A stretch of DNA of 64,000 nucleotides, taken from NCBI RefSeq assembly GCF_004519305.1, contig NZ_SOZA01000019.1:1-64000 (forward strand), read 5' to 3'. A program made the position numbers and the translations under genes. The notes beneath the pieces were generated by a model. That model saw nothing but the letters and a program-made list of their open reading frames with translations. It searched no databases and had not been told where the DNA came from. Source of the DNA: Pseudomonas sp. RIT623 (GTDB lineage: Bacteria > Pseudomonadota > Gammaproteobacteria > Pseudomonadales > Pseudomonadaceae). Shown one piece after another: positions 36,596-46,059 of this stretch. Each line of letters starts with the position of its first letter. The first letter of the stretch is position 1.

Positions 36596-38082
36596 TGGGT
36601 GTCGAGCCGGCCTACCAGCGATATCTCGAAGTTCGCGCCCATGTATTTGAAGTGCGGGCGCACGGCGAGCGAAACCTGGTACCAACCCGGATCGCCGGCA
36701 ACGTCTGAAACCTCGACCTTTGCAGCACGTAGGGGACGGCGGCTGCGCACGTCGGCCGAGGGATTTTCCTGGTCGGCGACGTACTGCTTGATCCATTTGT
36801 TCAGCTCGGACTCAAGGTCGCGACGTTCCTTCCAGCTGCCGATCTGCTCGCGTTGCAGCACCTTGATGTAATGGGCCAGCCGGTTGACGATGAACAGGTA
36901 CGGCAACTGTGTGCCCAGCTTGTAGTTGGTTTGAGCCTGCAAGCCTTCCGGGGTCTTGGGGAAGTTCTTGGGTTTCTGTACCGAATTGGCCGAGAAGAAC
37001 GCGGCGTTGTCGCTGTCCTTGCGCATGGTCAGCGCAATGAAGCCTTCTTCGGCCAGCTCGAATTCCTTGCGGTCGGAAATCAGCACCTCGGTAGGGATCT
37101 TCGCTTGCAACTGCCCAAGCGCCTCGTAGAGATGCACCGGCAGATCCTCCACGGCGCCACCGGACTGCGGGCCGATGATGTTCGGGCACCAGCGGTAGCG
37201 GGCAAAGCTGTCGTTGATGCAGCTGGCCAGCAGGAAGGCGGAATTGCCCCACAGGTAATTGTCGTGTCGCCCGTCGATGCTTTCTTCGTAGTTGAAGCTT
37301 TTGATCGGCTGTTCCTGGGGGTGGTAGGCCGAGCGAAGCATGAAGCGTGGCCCGGTCAGCGCAGTGTGGCGGGCATCTTCGCTTTCGCGGAAGGCGCGCC
37401 ATTTGGCATGTCGCGGACCTGCGAAAATGTCTTTGATTTCCTTCAGATTGGGCAGCTCTTCAAAGCTGCTCAGATTGAAGAAGTCGGGGGAGGGGGCGGC
37501 CAGGAACGGGGCATGCGACATGGCGCCCACGGAGGCCATGTAGCTCAGTAACTTGATGTCTGGCGAAGAGGGGCCGAAGTTGTAGTTGCCCAGCATGGCC
37601 GCCACCGGCTCACCACCGAACTGCCCATAGCCTGCGGTGTAAACATGTTTGTACATACCGCTGCAGGTGATATCGGCGGCATTGTCGAAATCGTCGAGCA
37701 AGTCTTCTTTGCTGACATGCAGGACTTCAAGCTTGATGTTCTCGCGGAAGTCCGTGCGGTCCACCAGGAGTTTGAGGCTGCGCCACGAGGATTCGAGCGC
37801 CTGGAATGCCGGTTGATGAAGAATGGCATCCATTTGCTTGCTGAGCACTCGATCCAGCTCTGCAATCATTTGGTCGACGCGGTGTTTATTGATTAATTGA
37901 TCTGGGGCATCGCTTTTGAGTATTTCTGCAATAAAGGCCGATACGCCTTGACGAGCCACTTGATAGCCCTCTTGAGCGGGCACTAGTTTTGTTTCCGCCA
38001 TGATCTGATCGAGCAAGGTGGCATGGCTCAATGTCTCGCCAGATAGTTCTGCGGCGAGTGAGGTGCTGGTTGGCTTTGGCAT
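36592..38082 (-). CDS. tssC: TssC large sheath subunit
   Basis: A 496-residue sheath protein that pairs with TssB to form the contractile type VI sheath. Conserved stretches include FQALESSWRSLKLLVDRTDF, LGNYNFGPSSPDIKLLSYMASVGAMSHAPFLA and the C-terminal ISLVGRLDTQ. The start is ATG at 38082 (MPKPTSTS). It lies 16 bases downstream of tssB. Confidence 0.97.
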   Translation of the reverse strand: MPKPTSTSLAAELSGETLSHATLLDQIMAETKLVPAQEGYQVARQGVSAFIAEILKSDAPDQLINKHRVDQMIAELDRVLSKQMDAILHQPAFQALESSWRSLKLLVDRTDFRENIKLEVLHVSKEDLLDDFDNAADITCSGMYKHVYTAGYGQFGGEPVAAMLGNYNFGPSSPDIKLLSYMASVGAMSHAPFLAAPSPDFFNLSSFEELPNLKEIKDIFAGPRHAKWRAFRESEDARHTALTGPRFMLRSAYHPQEQPIKSFNYEESIDGRHDNYLWGNSAFLLASCINDSFARYRWCPNIIGPQSGGAVEDLPVHLYEALGQLQAKIPTEVLISDRKEFELAEEGFIALTMRKDSDNAAFFSANSVQKPKNFPKTPEGLQAQTNYKLGTQLPYLFIVNRLAHYIKVLQREQIGSWKERRDLESELNKWIKQYVADQENPSADVRSRRPLRAAKVEVSDVAGDPGWYQVSLAVRPHFKYMGANFEISLVGRLDTQ

Positions 38083-38098
38083 GGGACGCTCCGTTGTC

Positions 38099-38602
38099 TC
38101 AGTCTTCTTTTGGCGCCTCAAGCACCAGGTTCAATTCTTCGGCGAGTTGTTTGCGGGCCTGCTCGTTGCTCAACAGGTGCTGCAATTGCTTGCGGAAAGC
38201 GGGCACGTTGCCCAGCGGGCCTTTCAGTGCCACCAGCGCCTCACGCAGCTCCAGAAGCTTGCTGAGCTCTGGTACTTGGCGGGCGATGCCGTCTGGCCCG
38301 AAGTCATTGAACGATCTGAACTGCAGGTTGACCGCCAGCTCCGCGTCGGCGGCCGTGCTGAGCATGGAAGGTACCGACACGGCCAAGCTGACATCGGCGT
38401 CGTTCAACACGTTGTTGAAGGTGTGTTTATCTATACGCATGACCGATCGGTCTTCCAGCGCACGGGTGTCATCCAGGCCGAAGTCGCCCATTACCAACAT
38501 CTTGTGCGGCAGCTCTACTTCGGCCTGTTCATCGCCGGTGGCGGGTACGTATTTGATGTTGATGCGTTCTTTGGGTGCAACCGACCCTGTGGATTTGGCC
38601 AT
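38099..38602 (-). CDS. tssB: TssB small sheath subunit
   Basis: A 167-residue sheath protein. It begins MAKSTGSVAPKERINIKYVPATGDE and contains VELPHKMLVMGDF and FNDFGPDGIARQVPELSKLLELREALVAL, the TssB signatures. It is the first gene of the minus-strand type VI series; its promoter should lie in the AT-rich region at 38603-38915 shared with the divergent vasI-tssA-tssM series. Confidence 0.97.
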   Translation of the reverse strand: MAKSTGSVAPKERINIKYVPATGDEQAEVELPHKMLVMGDFGLDDTRALEDRSVMRIDKHTFNNVLNDADVSLAVSVPSMLSTAADAELAVNLQFRSFNDFGPDGIARQVPELSKLLELREALVALKGPLGNVPAFRKQLQHLLSNEQARKQLAEELNLVLEAPKED

Positions 38603-38915
38603 CGCAGAATCTCTCCGTGTTCTTAAGAATTGTCCGTATTGGGTTTTTAGTTACAGATTAGTATGTGGGAAGATTCCTATTTATTTGTCTGATGTATAAA
38701 CAAAGTGCGGGATTGGTTGTGCGTCGCGTAAAAACATTGCACTTGGTTTTGTCATATCGTCGAGTGTGAAAATGTTAAAAAATATTTTTTTGTTTGTTGC
38801 TGTTCCGATGGGCTAGGCTCTTGCCGTTTGCGGGAATTTGAGTGCCTGAGAGGGCTGTTTCAGATTCACTAATTTGAATAGGTCATATGCGCCGTATGAA
38901 AGGTATTTACTTGCG
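38603..38915. promoter_or_regulatory. Divergent AT-rich region between tssB and vasI
   Basis: This 313-bp gap holds no gene. It is AT-rich (a run of A and T around 38771-38795) and must hold the promoters for both type VI transcripts. I looked for a sigma54 element (TGGCAC-N5-TTGC) and found no convincing match, and no VasH-like activator gene is in the window. Confidence 0.5.
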
Positions 38916-39548
38916 ATGCTGGGTAATAAAACTTGTGGCGTAAGTCTTTGGCTGGTGCTCGGGTGCATGCCAATACCCGTGTATTCCGATCAGGATTGCT
39001 CGCGGATCGTGTCCAACCTTGAGCGTTTGGCGTGTTTTGATGAAGCCGCCGGAACGCCTGCACACTCGGTGCCCATGCAGTGGTCGCCGCCAGAACAGGA
39101 CTCCCCCACGGTGCGCCGGGTGCTGACTCACGAAGCAGGACGCCATCCCGACGACCTGGCGTTTCGACTCACGCCTGAAGACGACGGGCTGACGATCTCT
39201 GCACCTGCAATCGCTTCGACCGCGTCGCATCCCTACCTGGTGATCAGTTGTTTGCAGAACATTTCCAGGCTGCAACTGGTCACCGCGCAACCCATTGATG
39301 CTGGTCGGGTGACGGTGCGATTGCAGGGGGAGCGGAGCACCACCGTCGCAACCCCTTGGCAGGTGACGGAGAACGGTCAGGTACTCGATGCGGGCCGGGG
39401 CTTGCCCGGAATCGAGCAGATCAAGCAACTGATTGGGGCCCATCGCATTCAGGTCCAAAGCGACAACCGCTCCATTGATGGATTGGTCTTCGATGCTCAA
39501 GGCCTGGACCCGCTCATCGACGAGGCGCGCAAAACATGTCGCTGGTAG
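38916..39548 (+). CDS. VasI/TagO-like type VI protein
   Basis: A 210-residue exported protein of the VasI/TagO family, whose role in type VI secretion is accessory and not well defined. After a leader (VSLWLVLGCMPIPVYS) comes the family's QDCSRIVSNLERLACFDEAAGTP motif, which resembles a DC...R.ACFD signature, then a beta-rich domain ending in LIDEARKTCRW. The leader contains LVLGC, which may act as a lipobox. The ATG at 38916 is preferred to the TTG at 38874. It overlaps tssA by 13 bases, in the order vasI-tssA-tssM known from Vibrio cholerae. Confidence 0.82.
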   Translation: MLGNKTCGVSLWLVLGCMPIPVYSDQDCSRIVSNLERLACFDEAAGTPAHSVPMQWSPPEQDSPTVRRVLTHEAGRHPDDLAFRLTPEDDGLTISAPAIASTASHPYLVISCLQNISRLQLVTAQPIDAGRVTVRLQGERSTTVATPWQVTENGQVLDAGRGLPGIEQIKQLIGAHRIQVQSDNRSIDGLVFDAQGLDPLIDEARKTCRW

Positions 39549-40987
39549 CAGAGGTCAACGCACAGGAAATTACACGGCTGCTCGCACCAATCGATGCGCA
39601 GGCACCGGTCGGTCTGTTCGATGTGGAGGACGAAACCTATCAGGCCATTGACCAGGAAATGGTCAAGCTGGGCGGGCTGCAAGCATCCACCATCGACTGG
39701 GCCTATATCGAGGAAGCGTCACGCCAGTATCTGGCGCAGCAGTGCAAGCACTTGCGTATCGTCGCGCACCTGAGCGCTGCGTGGCTTCGCAGTGGATGTT
39801 GGGAGCGATGGGGTTTTACCTTGGCGTTGCTGGCCGGCATGGTCGAGCGCTATTGGGAGGTTGCGCATCCAAAGCCTGGCCCCAAAGGTTTCCTGGGCAA
39901 GCGCAAGCTGGTTGGCCTTGTGCTCGACCGCTTGAACGAAGCGCTGCCGCGCCTGGACCGCTACACATTCACCCCTGTTCATGCGGCCGTAGCTCAAGAG
40001 GCATTGCAGCGCCTGCAACAGCAGCAAGCCGTTGCTCAGTTGGATGGAGCCTTTCTGAATGATGTAGATCGACTGCTGCGCAAGCAGGCGGAACAGGCGA
40101 GCGGTGCTGGCGAGCCTGCTGCGGCGAAACCGTCGTCGGCGACCACCGAGTCTGCACCGCTGGCCGAGATCATTGCCACTCCAATGCCTCGTGTCTCGTT
40201 AGGCAGCGAGCGTGAATCACGACGGGCCGTGCTGGCCATGGCCGAGTTGATCAACCAACAAGACCCCTACGACCCGACGGGCTACCAGCTACGTCGATTC
40301 GGCCTGTGGGCCCATATCCAGGCGGCGCCTCAAATCAAGCAAGGCAATCGCACGGAACTGATGGCGGTGCCGCTGGATATCGCCAGCGACTATGAAGAGG
40401 CGATTGCTGGCACCGCGATCGACGCGGCGTTGCTTCAGCGGATCGAAAAGAGCGTGACGGCCTGCCCCTTCTGGGTACGCGGCAGTTTCCTCGCGGCCAG
40501 TGCGGCGACACGGCTGGCGATGGGGGAGGTAGCTGAGGCAATTCGCGCAGCGACTGCCCGATTCGTCCAACGCATGCCCGCGCTCCAGCAGTTGTGTTTC
40601 AGCGACGGCAGATCGTTCGTGGACGATCAAAGCATGGCTTGGCTCAGAGGCGCAGTTGGGCAAGCGCAAGCCGAATCTGCCCACGAGTTCGCAGGCCTGC
40701 GCGAAGAGTTGGCCGGTCAGTTGGACGCAGGTGGGGTAGAGCCGGTTTTGCTCAAGTTGCAGGCCATGCAGGCGGACCTTCGTGCTCCGCGTGAGCGCTG
40801 CCATACCACCGTCATTGCGGCCGATTTCTTGGCAGCGCGAGGCGTGTCCTGGTTGGCTCAGGACCTGTGCGCCAGCGTCGCACGGACCATGCAGCACACC
40901 ACGGCCGCCGTTTGGGAGCCAGAGGTGTTTCAACGACTGCAACATTATGCCTCTGCTCATGTGTTGGCTGATCAGAACAAGGACTAG
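39536..40987 (+). CDS. tssA: TssA type VI assembly protein
   Basis: A 483-residue TssA of the VasJ type. The N-terminal ImpA domain is seen in RLLAPIDAQAPVGLFDVEDETYQAIDQEMVKLGG and CKHLRIVAHLSAAWLRS; a hinge rich in Ala and Glu (about residues 185-210) precedes the C-terminal domain with NQQDPYDPTGYQLRRFGLWAHI. TssA binds baseplate and sheath and coordinates tube and sheath growth. It starts within the end of vasI and stops five bases before tssM. Confidence 0.93.
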   Translation: MSLVAEVNAQEITRLLAPIDAQAPVGLFDVEDETYQAIDQEMVKLGGLQASTIDWAYIEEASRQYLAQQCKHLRIVAHLSAAWLRSGCWERWGFTLALLAGMVERYWEVAHPKPGPKGFLGKRKLVGLVLDRLNEALPRLDRYTFTPVHAAVAQEALQRLQQQQAVAQLDGAFLNDVDRLLRKQAEQASGAGEPAAAKPSSATTESAPLAEIIATPMPRVSLGSERESRRAVLAMAELINQQDPYDPTGYQLRRFGLWAHIQAAPQIKQGNRTELMAVPLDIASDYEEAIAGTAIDAALLQRIEKSVTACPFWVRGSFLAASAATRLAMGEVAEAIRAATARFVQRMPALQQLCFSDGRSFVDDQSMAWLRGAVGQAQAESAHEFAGLREELAGQLDAGGVEPVLLKLQAMQADLRAPRERCHTTVIAADFLAARGVSWLAQDLCASVARTMQHTTAAVWEPEVFQRLQHYASAHVLADQNKD

Positions 40988-40992
40988 GCCCC

Positions 40993-43900
40993 ATGAATCA
41001 ACTATGGACGCTATTGAAACGATGGGGTTTGCCCCTGATGACTCGGATCGGCCTGGCCATGCCGCTGCTGCTTGTGCTGGGTACCGTGCTGATGCTGGTC
41101 GCCATCTGGTGGCTCGGGCCGCAGTGGATGTGGCGTGAACAGTACCCGCTGGCCAGCATGGCGCATCGCAGCCTGGCCAGCCTGGTGCTCGTGCTGGTGC
41201 CGCTGTTGTGCTGGCTAGTGGTGCTGCGCAGGCGATACGTTCGCCTGCAGGCTGAGCGCAAGCAGGCGGTGGCCGCTGAGCTGGACAGCGTATTGCCGCT
41301 GGTTCAGGCGCAAGAGAAAGCCTTGGACCAAGGACTTTCGCGATTTCTCGATGGCGCAGGCGGGCGACGTGCGTTGTATCGGTTGCCCTGGTACTTGGTA
41401 ATAGGCGACCAGCATGCCGGTAAGACCAGCTTCATCGATCGCACAGAACAAAGCTTTTCCCTGACCCGTATCGACAAGGCACAAGCACGAGGCAGGCAGG
41501 CCCAAGCGCTGGCCTTTCCGATAGGTTGGTGGGTCAGCAACGATGCGGTGATCATCGATCCGCCAGGGGCGTTCATGAGGCAGGAGTCGCTGGCAGGCTC
41601 GCCCGTCGACGAACCAGGCGCACCGCATGTATCACCTGCGGCCCCCGCCAGATTGTGGCAGCACCTGCTGGATTGGCTATTGCGCAACCGCAGCCAGAGA
41701 GCCCTCAATGGCGTATTGCTGGTAGTCGACTTGCCTGCGCTATTGCATGGCACGCCTGAGCAGCGCGTTGCCTTGGCACATGTGTTGCGCACCCGTCTGT
41801 ACGAGGTCGGTAGTCAGTTGGGTTCGCGGCTGCCGCTGTATGTGGTGCTGACCAAGTTCGACCTGCTGGATGGGTTCGATCAGCTCTATGCCGGTCTTTC
41901 CGTCTCGATGCGGGAAAAAATGCTCGGTTTCACGTTCAAGCTGGATGCGATCGGCACGTTCGACGCTTGGCTGGAGGAGTATGGCGATCACTACGAGCAG
42001 TTGATCAGCCAGCTATTCGAGCAGGTGGTGGATCGGCTCGATGCGCTGGACAGTGCTGCGCAGCGCGCGCGCCTGTTCTCATTGCATGCCCAATTGATCG
42101 GCTTGCGCCCAATACTGCTGGGGTTTCTGAAGGAAGCGCTGGCCAGTGATCGCTACACCACGCCGGCCTTGGTACGTGGTGTGTACTGGTCCTCGGTCAT
42201 CCAGCAAGGTGACATGTTCAATGCGTTCGTGCGCGAAGCCGCGCAGCCCTACAAGACGAAGCTCCCTCTGCTCGAGGGCAAGGCGCAAGGCAAGGCGCTG
42301 CCGTACTTCATTCAGCATGCGTTCGGGCGCGTCATCTATAAGGAAGCCGGGCTTGCTGGGGACAACATCAAGGTGGCGCGCAGCAAGCGCCAACTCCTAT
42401 GGGGCGGCTCTGGGTTGGGCATACTGGCTTTTTGTGTCGCCATTGCCAGCTGGCAGCGCTTTTTCGACATCAATGGTGCCAAGGCTGCCAACGTGCTTGC
42501 CAAAAGCAGGGAATACAGCCATCACGAGGTGGATCAGCGTATGGATCCTACCGGACGTAACCTGCTGGAGCCGCTGGACCAGATTCGCGATGCGGTATCC
42601 GTATTTGGCGACTACCGCGTTGCATGGCCGGGTGTTTCCGATATGGGGCTGTATCAGGGGCGCGCCATCGGCCCGCGTGTCGATGAGGCATATCTCAGCT
42701 TGCTCTCCAAGCGGTTCCTGCCGGCCTTGGCCAGTGGTGTGATCGATACCATGGATGCGGCTTCGCCAGGCAGTGAGCAGCAAATGGCTGCCCTCAGGGT
42801 TTACCGCATGCTGGAAGACCGCCAGAACCGCCGCGCCGAATGGGTCGAAGAGTGGATGGCCCGACAGTGGCAGCAGAAATTCCCTGGCCAGGGGCAACTG
42901 CAGCGCGACCTCATGCGGCACCTTAAGTACGCCTTGGCCTACGCCGATACCGACCTGCCGCAGTACAGCCAACGTGTCGCCGTGGTGCAGGCAGCGCTGC
43001 GCAAGGTGCCGCTAGCCGAGCGGGTTTACGCCGGCCTGAAACAACAGGCGGGGGAGCAGTTGCACACCGGGTTGGACTTGCGTCATCAGGTCGGGCCGGC
43101 CTTCGACGTGGTGTATCAGGCGTCCATGGGCGCCAGGAAGGGTGATGATGTGCTGTTAGCGCCGATGCTCACGGCCAAAGGCTTCAAGGAGTACTTCGAA
43201 CCACGCAGTCAGAGCTTCGCCGATTTGGCGATGATCGACCAATGGGTGCTGGGCGAGCGTAGCCAGCTCGATTATTCGGATGCCGACCGGGAGGCGCTGA
43301 GCGAACGGCTGCGTAACTTATACAGCGCCGATTACATTGACAGTTGGCGCCGTGCCCTCAACGCATTCAGCGTGGCTGATTTTCGTGACCTAGACCATGG
43401 TGTCGCGATCTTGCAGCAGTTGACGGGGCCTGCGGCGCCGCTGCATCGATTGATCGATACGGTAAGGGACAACACGTCGCTGTCATCGACTGGCGTTGTT
43501 GAGGCGGCAGATGAAGCCAAGACAGTGCTGCCGACAAACAGCAAGCCTGAGCATCAGCAGGCGTGGACTATTCAAAGGGCCTTTGCCGGGCTGAGCGCGA
43601 TGCTGCAGGGAACGGCAGAGAAGCCTAGCTACTACGATGAAACCCTGGCTGCTATCACAGCCGTGCACGACTACGCCAAGGCGGTGCAGGACAGCCCGGA
43701 CCGAGGCAAGGCTGCACTGCAGGCCGTGCATCAGCGCTTTACGATGACCGGGCATGATCCCATCGGCACCTTGCAACGGGTATCCATCGGCTTGCCTGAG
43801 CCGATCAACCACCAGATCCGAAAGGTGGCTGATCAAACGGCGCAGGTGTTAAACGTTGAAGCCCTGCGCGAGCTGGAACGGCGCTGGGACGCCGAGGTGT

Positions 43901-44589
43901 ACAGCTTCTTCCAGCAGCGCCTGGCAGGCCGATACCCCTTCGTGGCCAGGGCGCCCGATGCCTCCCTGGATGACTTCGAGGCGTTCTTTGGGCCGAAAGG
44001 TCGGCTACAGCAGTTCAATGATCAGTATCTGAAGGTGTTCCTGAAGGACAACCTCGAAGCCCTGCAAGCCGGGCAGCAGGGGCAGTCCCTGATCCGCAGC
44101 GATGTGATCGAGCAGTTGGAACTGGCAGACCGCATTCGTGAAACGTTCTTCGATCAGCGCGGCAACTTGAGTGTGCAGTTCAGTATCGAGCCGTTAGGGC
44201 TGAGTGCGAACCAGCGCACCAGCTTGCTGGACCTAGACGGTCAGTTGATTTCCTACACCCATGGCACGAGCCAGATCACTGGCATCATTTGGCCAAATAC
44301 GCTTGGGCAACATGTGCGTAGCAACCTGACGCTGCTTAGGCAGAACGGCAATAGCAGCAGCCTGGAGTATCGAGGGCCATGGTCCATGTTTCGCCTGCTC
44401 AGTCGCGGTTCGCTCAATGGGCGGACGGCGACCAGCGTGGACCTGAGCTTCAGGACCGGTGATGGCGTGATGCGCTATCGGCTCAGCGCTGAGAAGGCCT
44501 TCAACCCGATCACCCAGGAGCCTTTCAAAGGGTTCCGATTACCGCGCGGTTTGTTGCAACAGCCACCCAAGCTTGCACAGGCCAGGTAG
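40993..44589 (+). CDS. tssM: TssM/IcmF inner-membrane component
   Basis: A 1198-residue IcmF protein, the core of the type VI membrane complex that spans the periplasm and contacts TssJ. Two N-terminal membrane segments (LAMPLLLVLGTVLMLVAIWWL and SLASLVLVLVPLLCWLVVL) come before a cytoplasmic NTPase-like domain with a Walker A motif GDQHAGKTS, and a third membrane segment (LLWGGSGLGILAFCVAIASW) near residue 475 leads to the large periplasmic part. The C-terminal TssJ-binding region (GPWSMFRLLSRGSLN) is present. It closes the plus-strand type VI series. Confidence 0.97.
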   Translation: MNQLWTLLKRWGLPLMTRIGLAMPLLLVLGTVLMLVAIWWLGPQWMWREQYPLASMAHRSLASLVLVLVPLLCWLVVLRRRYVRLQAERKQAVAAELDSVLPLVQAQEKALDQGLSRFLDGAGGRRALYRLPWYLVIGDQHAGKTSFIDRTEQSFSLTRIDKAQARGRQAQALAFPIGWWVSNDAVIIDPPGAFMRQESLAGSPVDEPGAPHVSPAAPARLWQHLLDWLLRNRSQRALNGVLLVVDLPALLHGTPEQRVALAHVLRTRLYEVGSQLGSRLPLYVVLTKFDLLDGFDQLYAGLSVSMREKMLGFTFKLDAIGTFDAWLEEYGDHYEQLISQLFEQVVDRLDALDSAAQRARLFSLHAQLIGLRPILLGFLKEALASDRYTTPALVRGVYWSSVIQQGDMFNAFVREAAQPYKTKLPLLEGKAQGKALPYFIQHAFGRVIYKEAGLAGDNIKVARSKRQLLWGGSGLGILAFCVAIASWQRFFDINGAKAANVLAKSREYSHHEVDQRMDPTGRNLLEPLDQIRDAVSVFGDYRVAWPGVSDMGLYQGRAIGPRVDEAYLSLLSKRFLPALASGVIDTMDAASPGSEQQMAALRVYRMLEDRQNRRAEWVEEWMARQWQQKFPGQGQLQRDLMRHLKYALAYADTDLPQYSQRVAVVQAALRKVPLAERVYAGLKQQAGEQLHTGLDLRHQVGPAFDVVYQASMGARKGDDVLLAPMLTAKGFKEYFEPRSQSFADLAMIDQWVLGERSQLDYSDADREALSERLRNLYSADYIDSWRRALNAFSVADFRDLDHGVAILQQLTGPAAPLHRLIDTVRDNTSLSSTGVVEAADEAKTVLPTNSKPEHQQAWTIQRAFAGLSAMLQGTAEKPSYYDETLAAITAVHDYAKAVQDSPDRGKAALQAVHQRFTMTGHDPIGTLQRVSIGLPEPINHQIRKVADQTAQVLNVEALRELERRWDAEVYSFFQQRLAGRYPFVARAPDASLDDFEAFFGPKGRLQQFNDQYLKVFLKDNLEALQAGQQGQSLIRSDVIEQLELADRIRETFFDQRGNLSVQFSIEPLGLSANQRTSLLDLDGQLISYTHGTSQITGIIWPNTLGQHVRSNLTLLRQNGNSSSLEYRGPWSMFRLLSRGSLNGRTATSVDLSFRTGDGVMRYRLSAEKAFNPITQEPFKGFRLPRGLLQQPPKLAQAR

Positions 44590-44669
44590 AGTCCCCTGGG
44601 CAGCAGGTCGGTCACAGTGGCGAGATCATCCGGCAAGCGTTGCTCGCAATCGCTTCCCAGCATAGAAGA

Positions 44670-44687
44670 AGAGGCCCAAAGGCCTCT
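44670..44687 (-). terminator. Hairpin terminator between tssM and a small gene
   Basis: AGAGGCC, CAAA and GGCCTCT form a perfect hairpin. Read on the minus strand it is followed by TCTTCTATG, which is moderately T-rich, so it best serves the gene at 44707-44919; it may also slow the transcript coming from tssM. Confidence 0.5.
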
Positions 44688-44706
44688 GTCTTCCCACACT
44701 TGAACT

Positions 44707-44919
44707 CTACAGCGGCGCGCCGGTGCTCGCTTCAGGCGCCGAGGTCAGATGGATCGCTGAACACAGCAGGCGCAGGGCGATGCGGTCGCGTTCTGGCAGG
44801 GCGCGGAAGTGCTCGAGCAGGTTCGACTCTTCTTCACTGAGCGGGCGGCACGAAGGGGTGGCGCGGCCCTGGGGCAGTTTGCGTAAGAGCTGGATCAGAT
44901 AGTTATTCTTGAATGCCAT
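44707..44919 (-). CDS. Small hypothetical protein
   Basis: A 70-residue protein of unknown function. The stretch LSEEESNLLEHFRALPERDRIALRLLCSAIH resembles the C-terminal module of the Xre-type regulator at 15777-16166 (LTADEDRLLGAFRRLPEADQAAVWHLL), but no DNA-binding domain precedes it. An AAGG lies upstream of the ATG, and a hairpin follows the stop. It may be a stand-alone copy of that helical module. Confidence 0.65.
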   Translation of the reverse strand: MAFKNNYLIQLLRKLPQGRATPSCRPLSEEESNLLEHFRALPERDRIALRLLCSAIHLTSAPEASTGAPL

Positions 44920-45187
44920 ACATCACCTTGCTTGTGTCTCCATCCCTGGGCGATTGCTCTGTGTCCTTGCGTGGGCGCAATGCCCAGACAAACACGTGGC
45001 GGAATTTGCAGTGTAGGGGCATGTAGCCATGCCCCGCATCCCGCGCATCATTACATTTGTTTTCCACTCCCGCTGGCCAGGTTTCATGACGCGCGGTGCA
45101 GCGAGCAAGAAACAGAGTGTGCTGTTCATCGCCCTCCCTGAAAGTGGTGTTGCCAACCCAACAACCCTTTCAGGATGAGGTCCGATC

Positions 45188-45949
45188 ATGCAATTGACAG
45201 GCAAGGTAGCCATTATCACTGGTGCCAGCTCGGGTATCGGTCACGCCGCCGCGCTCTTGTTCGCCCGCCACGGCGCCCGGCTGGTGCTCAGTGCGCGACG
45301 GCAGGCGGCGCTCGAGCAATTGCTCGAGACGCTGGGCCGTGAAGGCTATCCACTGGCGGTGGCGGTCGCGGGGGATATCAACGACCCCGCCCTGGCCCAG
45401 GAACTGGTGAATACTGCCCAGGGCCATTTCGGCGGCCTGGATATCGCATTCAACAATGCTGGCACCCTGGGTGAGCTGGCGCCGTTGCCGGCGTTGTCGC
45501 TCAGCGCCTGGCGGCACACCCTCGACACCAACCTCACCAGCGCCTTTCTCTGCGCCCAGGCCCAGCTGCCGGCACTGCAGGCCCGAGGTGGCGGTGCGCT
45601 GGTGTTCACTTCCAGCTTCGTCGGCCATACCCTGGGCCTGCCCGGCATGGCCGCCTACGCTGCCAGCAAGGCGGGGCTGATCGGGCTGACCCAGGTCATC
45701 GCCGCGGAATATGGCGCCCAGGGCATTCGTGCCAATGCGTTGTTGCCGGGTGGCACCGACACGCCCATGGGCCGCAGCGTGGCGAACAGCCCCGAGGCGC
45801 TGGCGCAGGTGGCGGGGCTGCACGCGCTCAAGCGCCTCGCGCAGCCGCAAGAGATCGCCGAGGCGGCGTTGTTCCTCGCCTCGCCAGCGTCGAGTTTCAT
45901 GACTGGCGCGGCGTTGCGGGTGGATGGCGGGATATCGATTGTGCGCTAA
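45188..45949 (+). CDS. SDR family oxidoreductase
   Basis: A 253-residue classical short-chain dehydrogenase. The NAD(P)-binding motif TGASSGIG (residues 11-18), the NNAG motif, catalytic Ser in VFTSSFVG and YAASK are all present, and the C-terminus ends in VDGGISIVR. Arg at position 37-38 (SARRQ) after the second strand suggests NADP preference. The substrate is not evident from sequence or neighbours. AGGATGAGG lies upstream of the ATG. Confidence 0.93.
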   Translation: MQLTGKVAIITGASSGIGHAAALLFARHGARLVLSARRQAALEQLLETLGREGYPLAVAVAGDINDPALAQELVNTAQGHFGGLDIAFNNAGTLGELAPLPALSLSAWRHTLDTNLTSAFLCAQAQLPALQARGGGALVFTSSFVGHTLGLPGMAAYAASKAGLIGLTQVIAAEYGAQGIRANALLPGGTDTPMGRSVANSPEALAQVAGLHALKRLAQPQEIAEAALFLASPASSFMTGAALRVDGGISIVR

Positions 45950-46029
45950 CCGAGCAAGCTGGCGTACATGAGCATTGCGAGGTTGCTTGCAATGCAGCAT
46001 CAGCGCGTATCAAGGTGTCTCGTACAACA

Positions 46030-46048
46030 AGGGCCGCACTGCGGCCCT
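46030..46048 (-). terminator. Hairpin terminator after nhaA
   Basis: AGGGCCGC, ACT and GCGGCCCT form a perfect eight-base-pair stem. On the minus strand it is followed by TGTTGTACG, a weak T-tract, just after the nhaA stop codon. It lies between the convergent SDR and nhaA genes and may serve both. Confidence 0.6.
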
Positions 46049-46059
46049 CAGGGTGGGTG

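Noticed and set aside
38603..38915. Sigma54 promoter for the type VI genes
   Set aside because: No TGGCAC-N5-TTGC match at acceptable quality on either strand.
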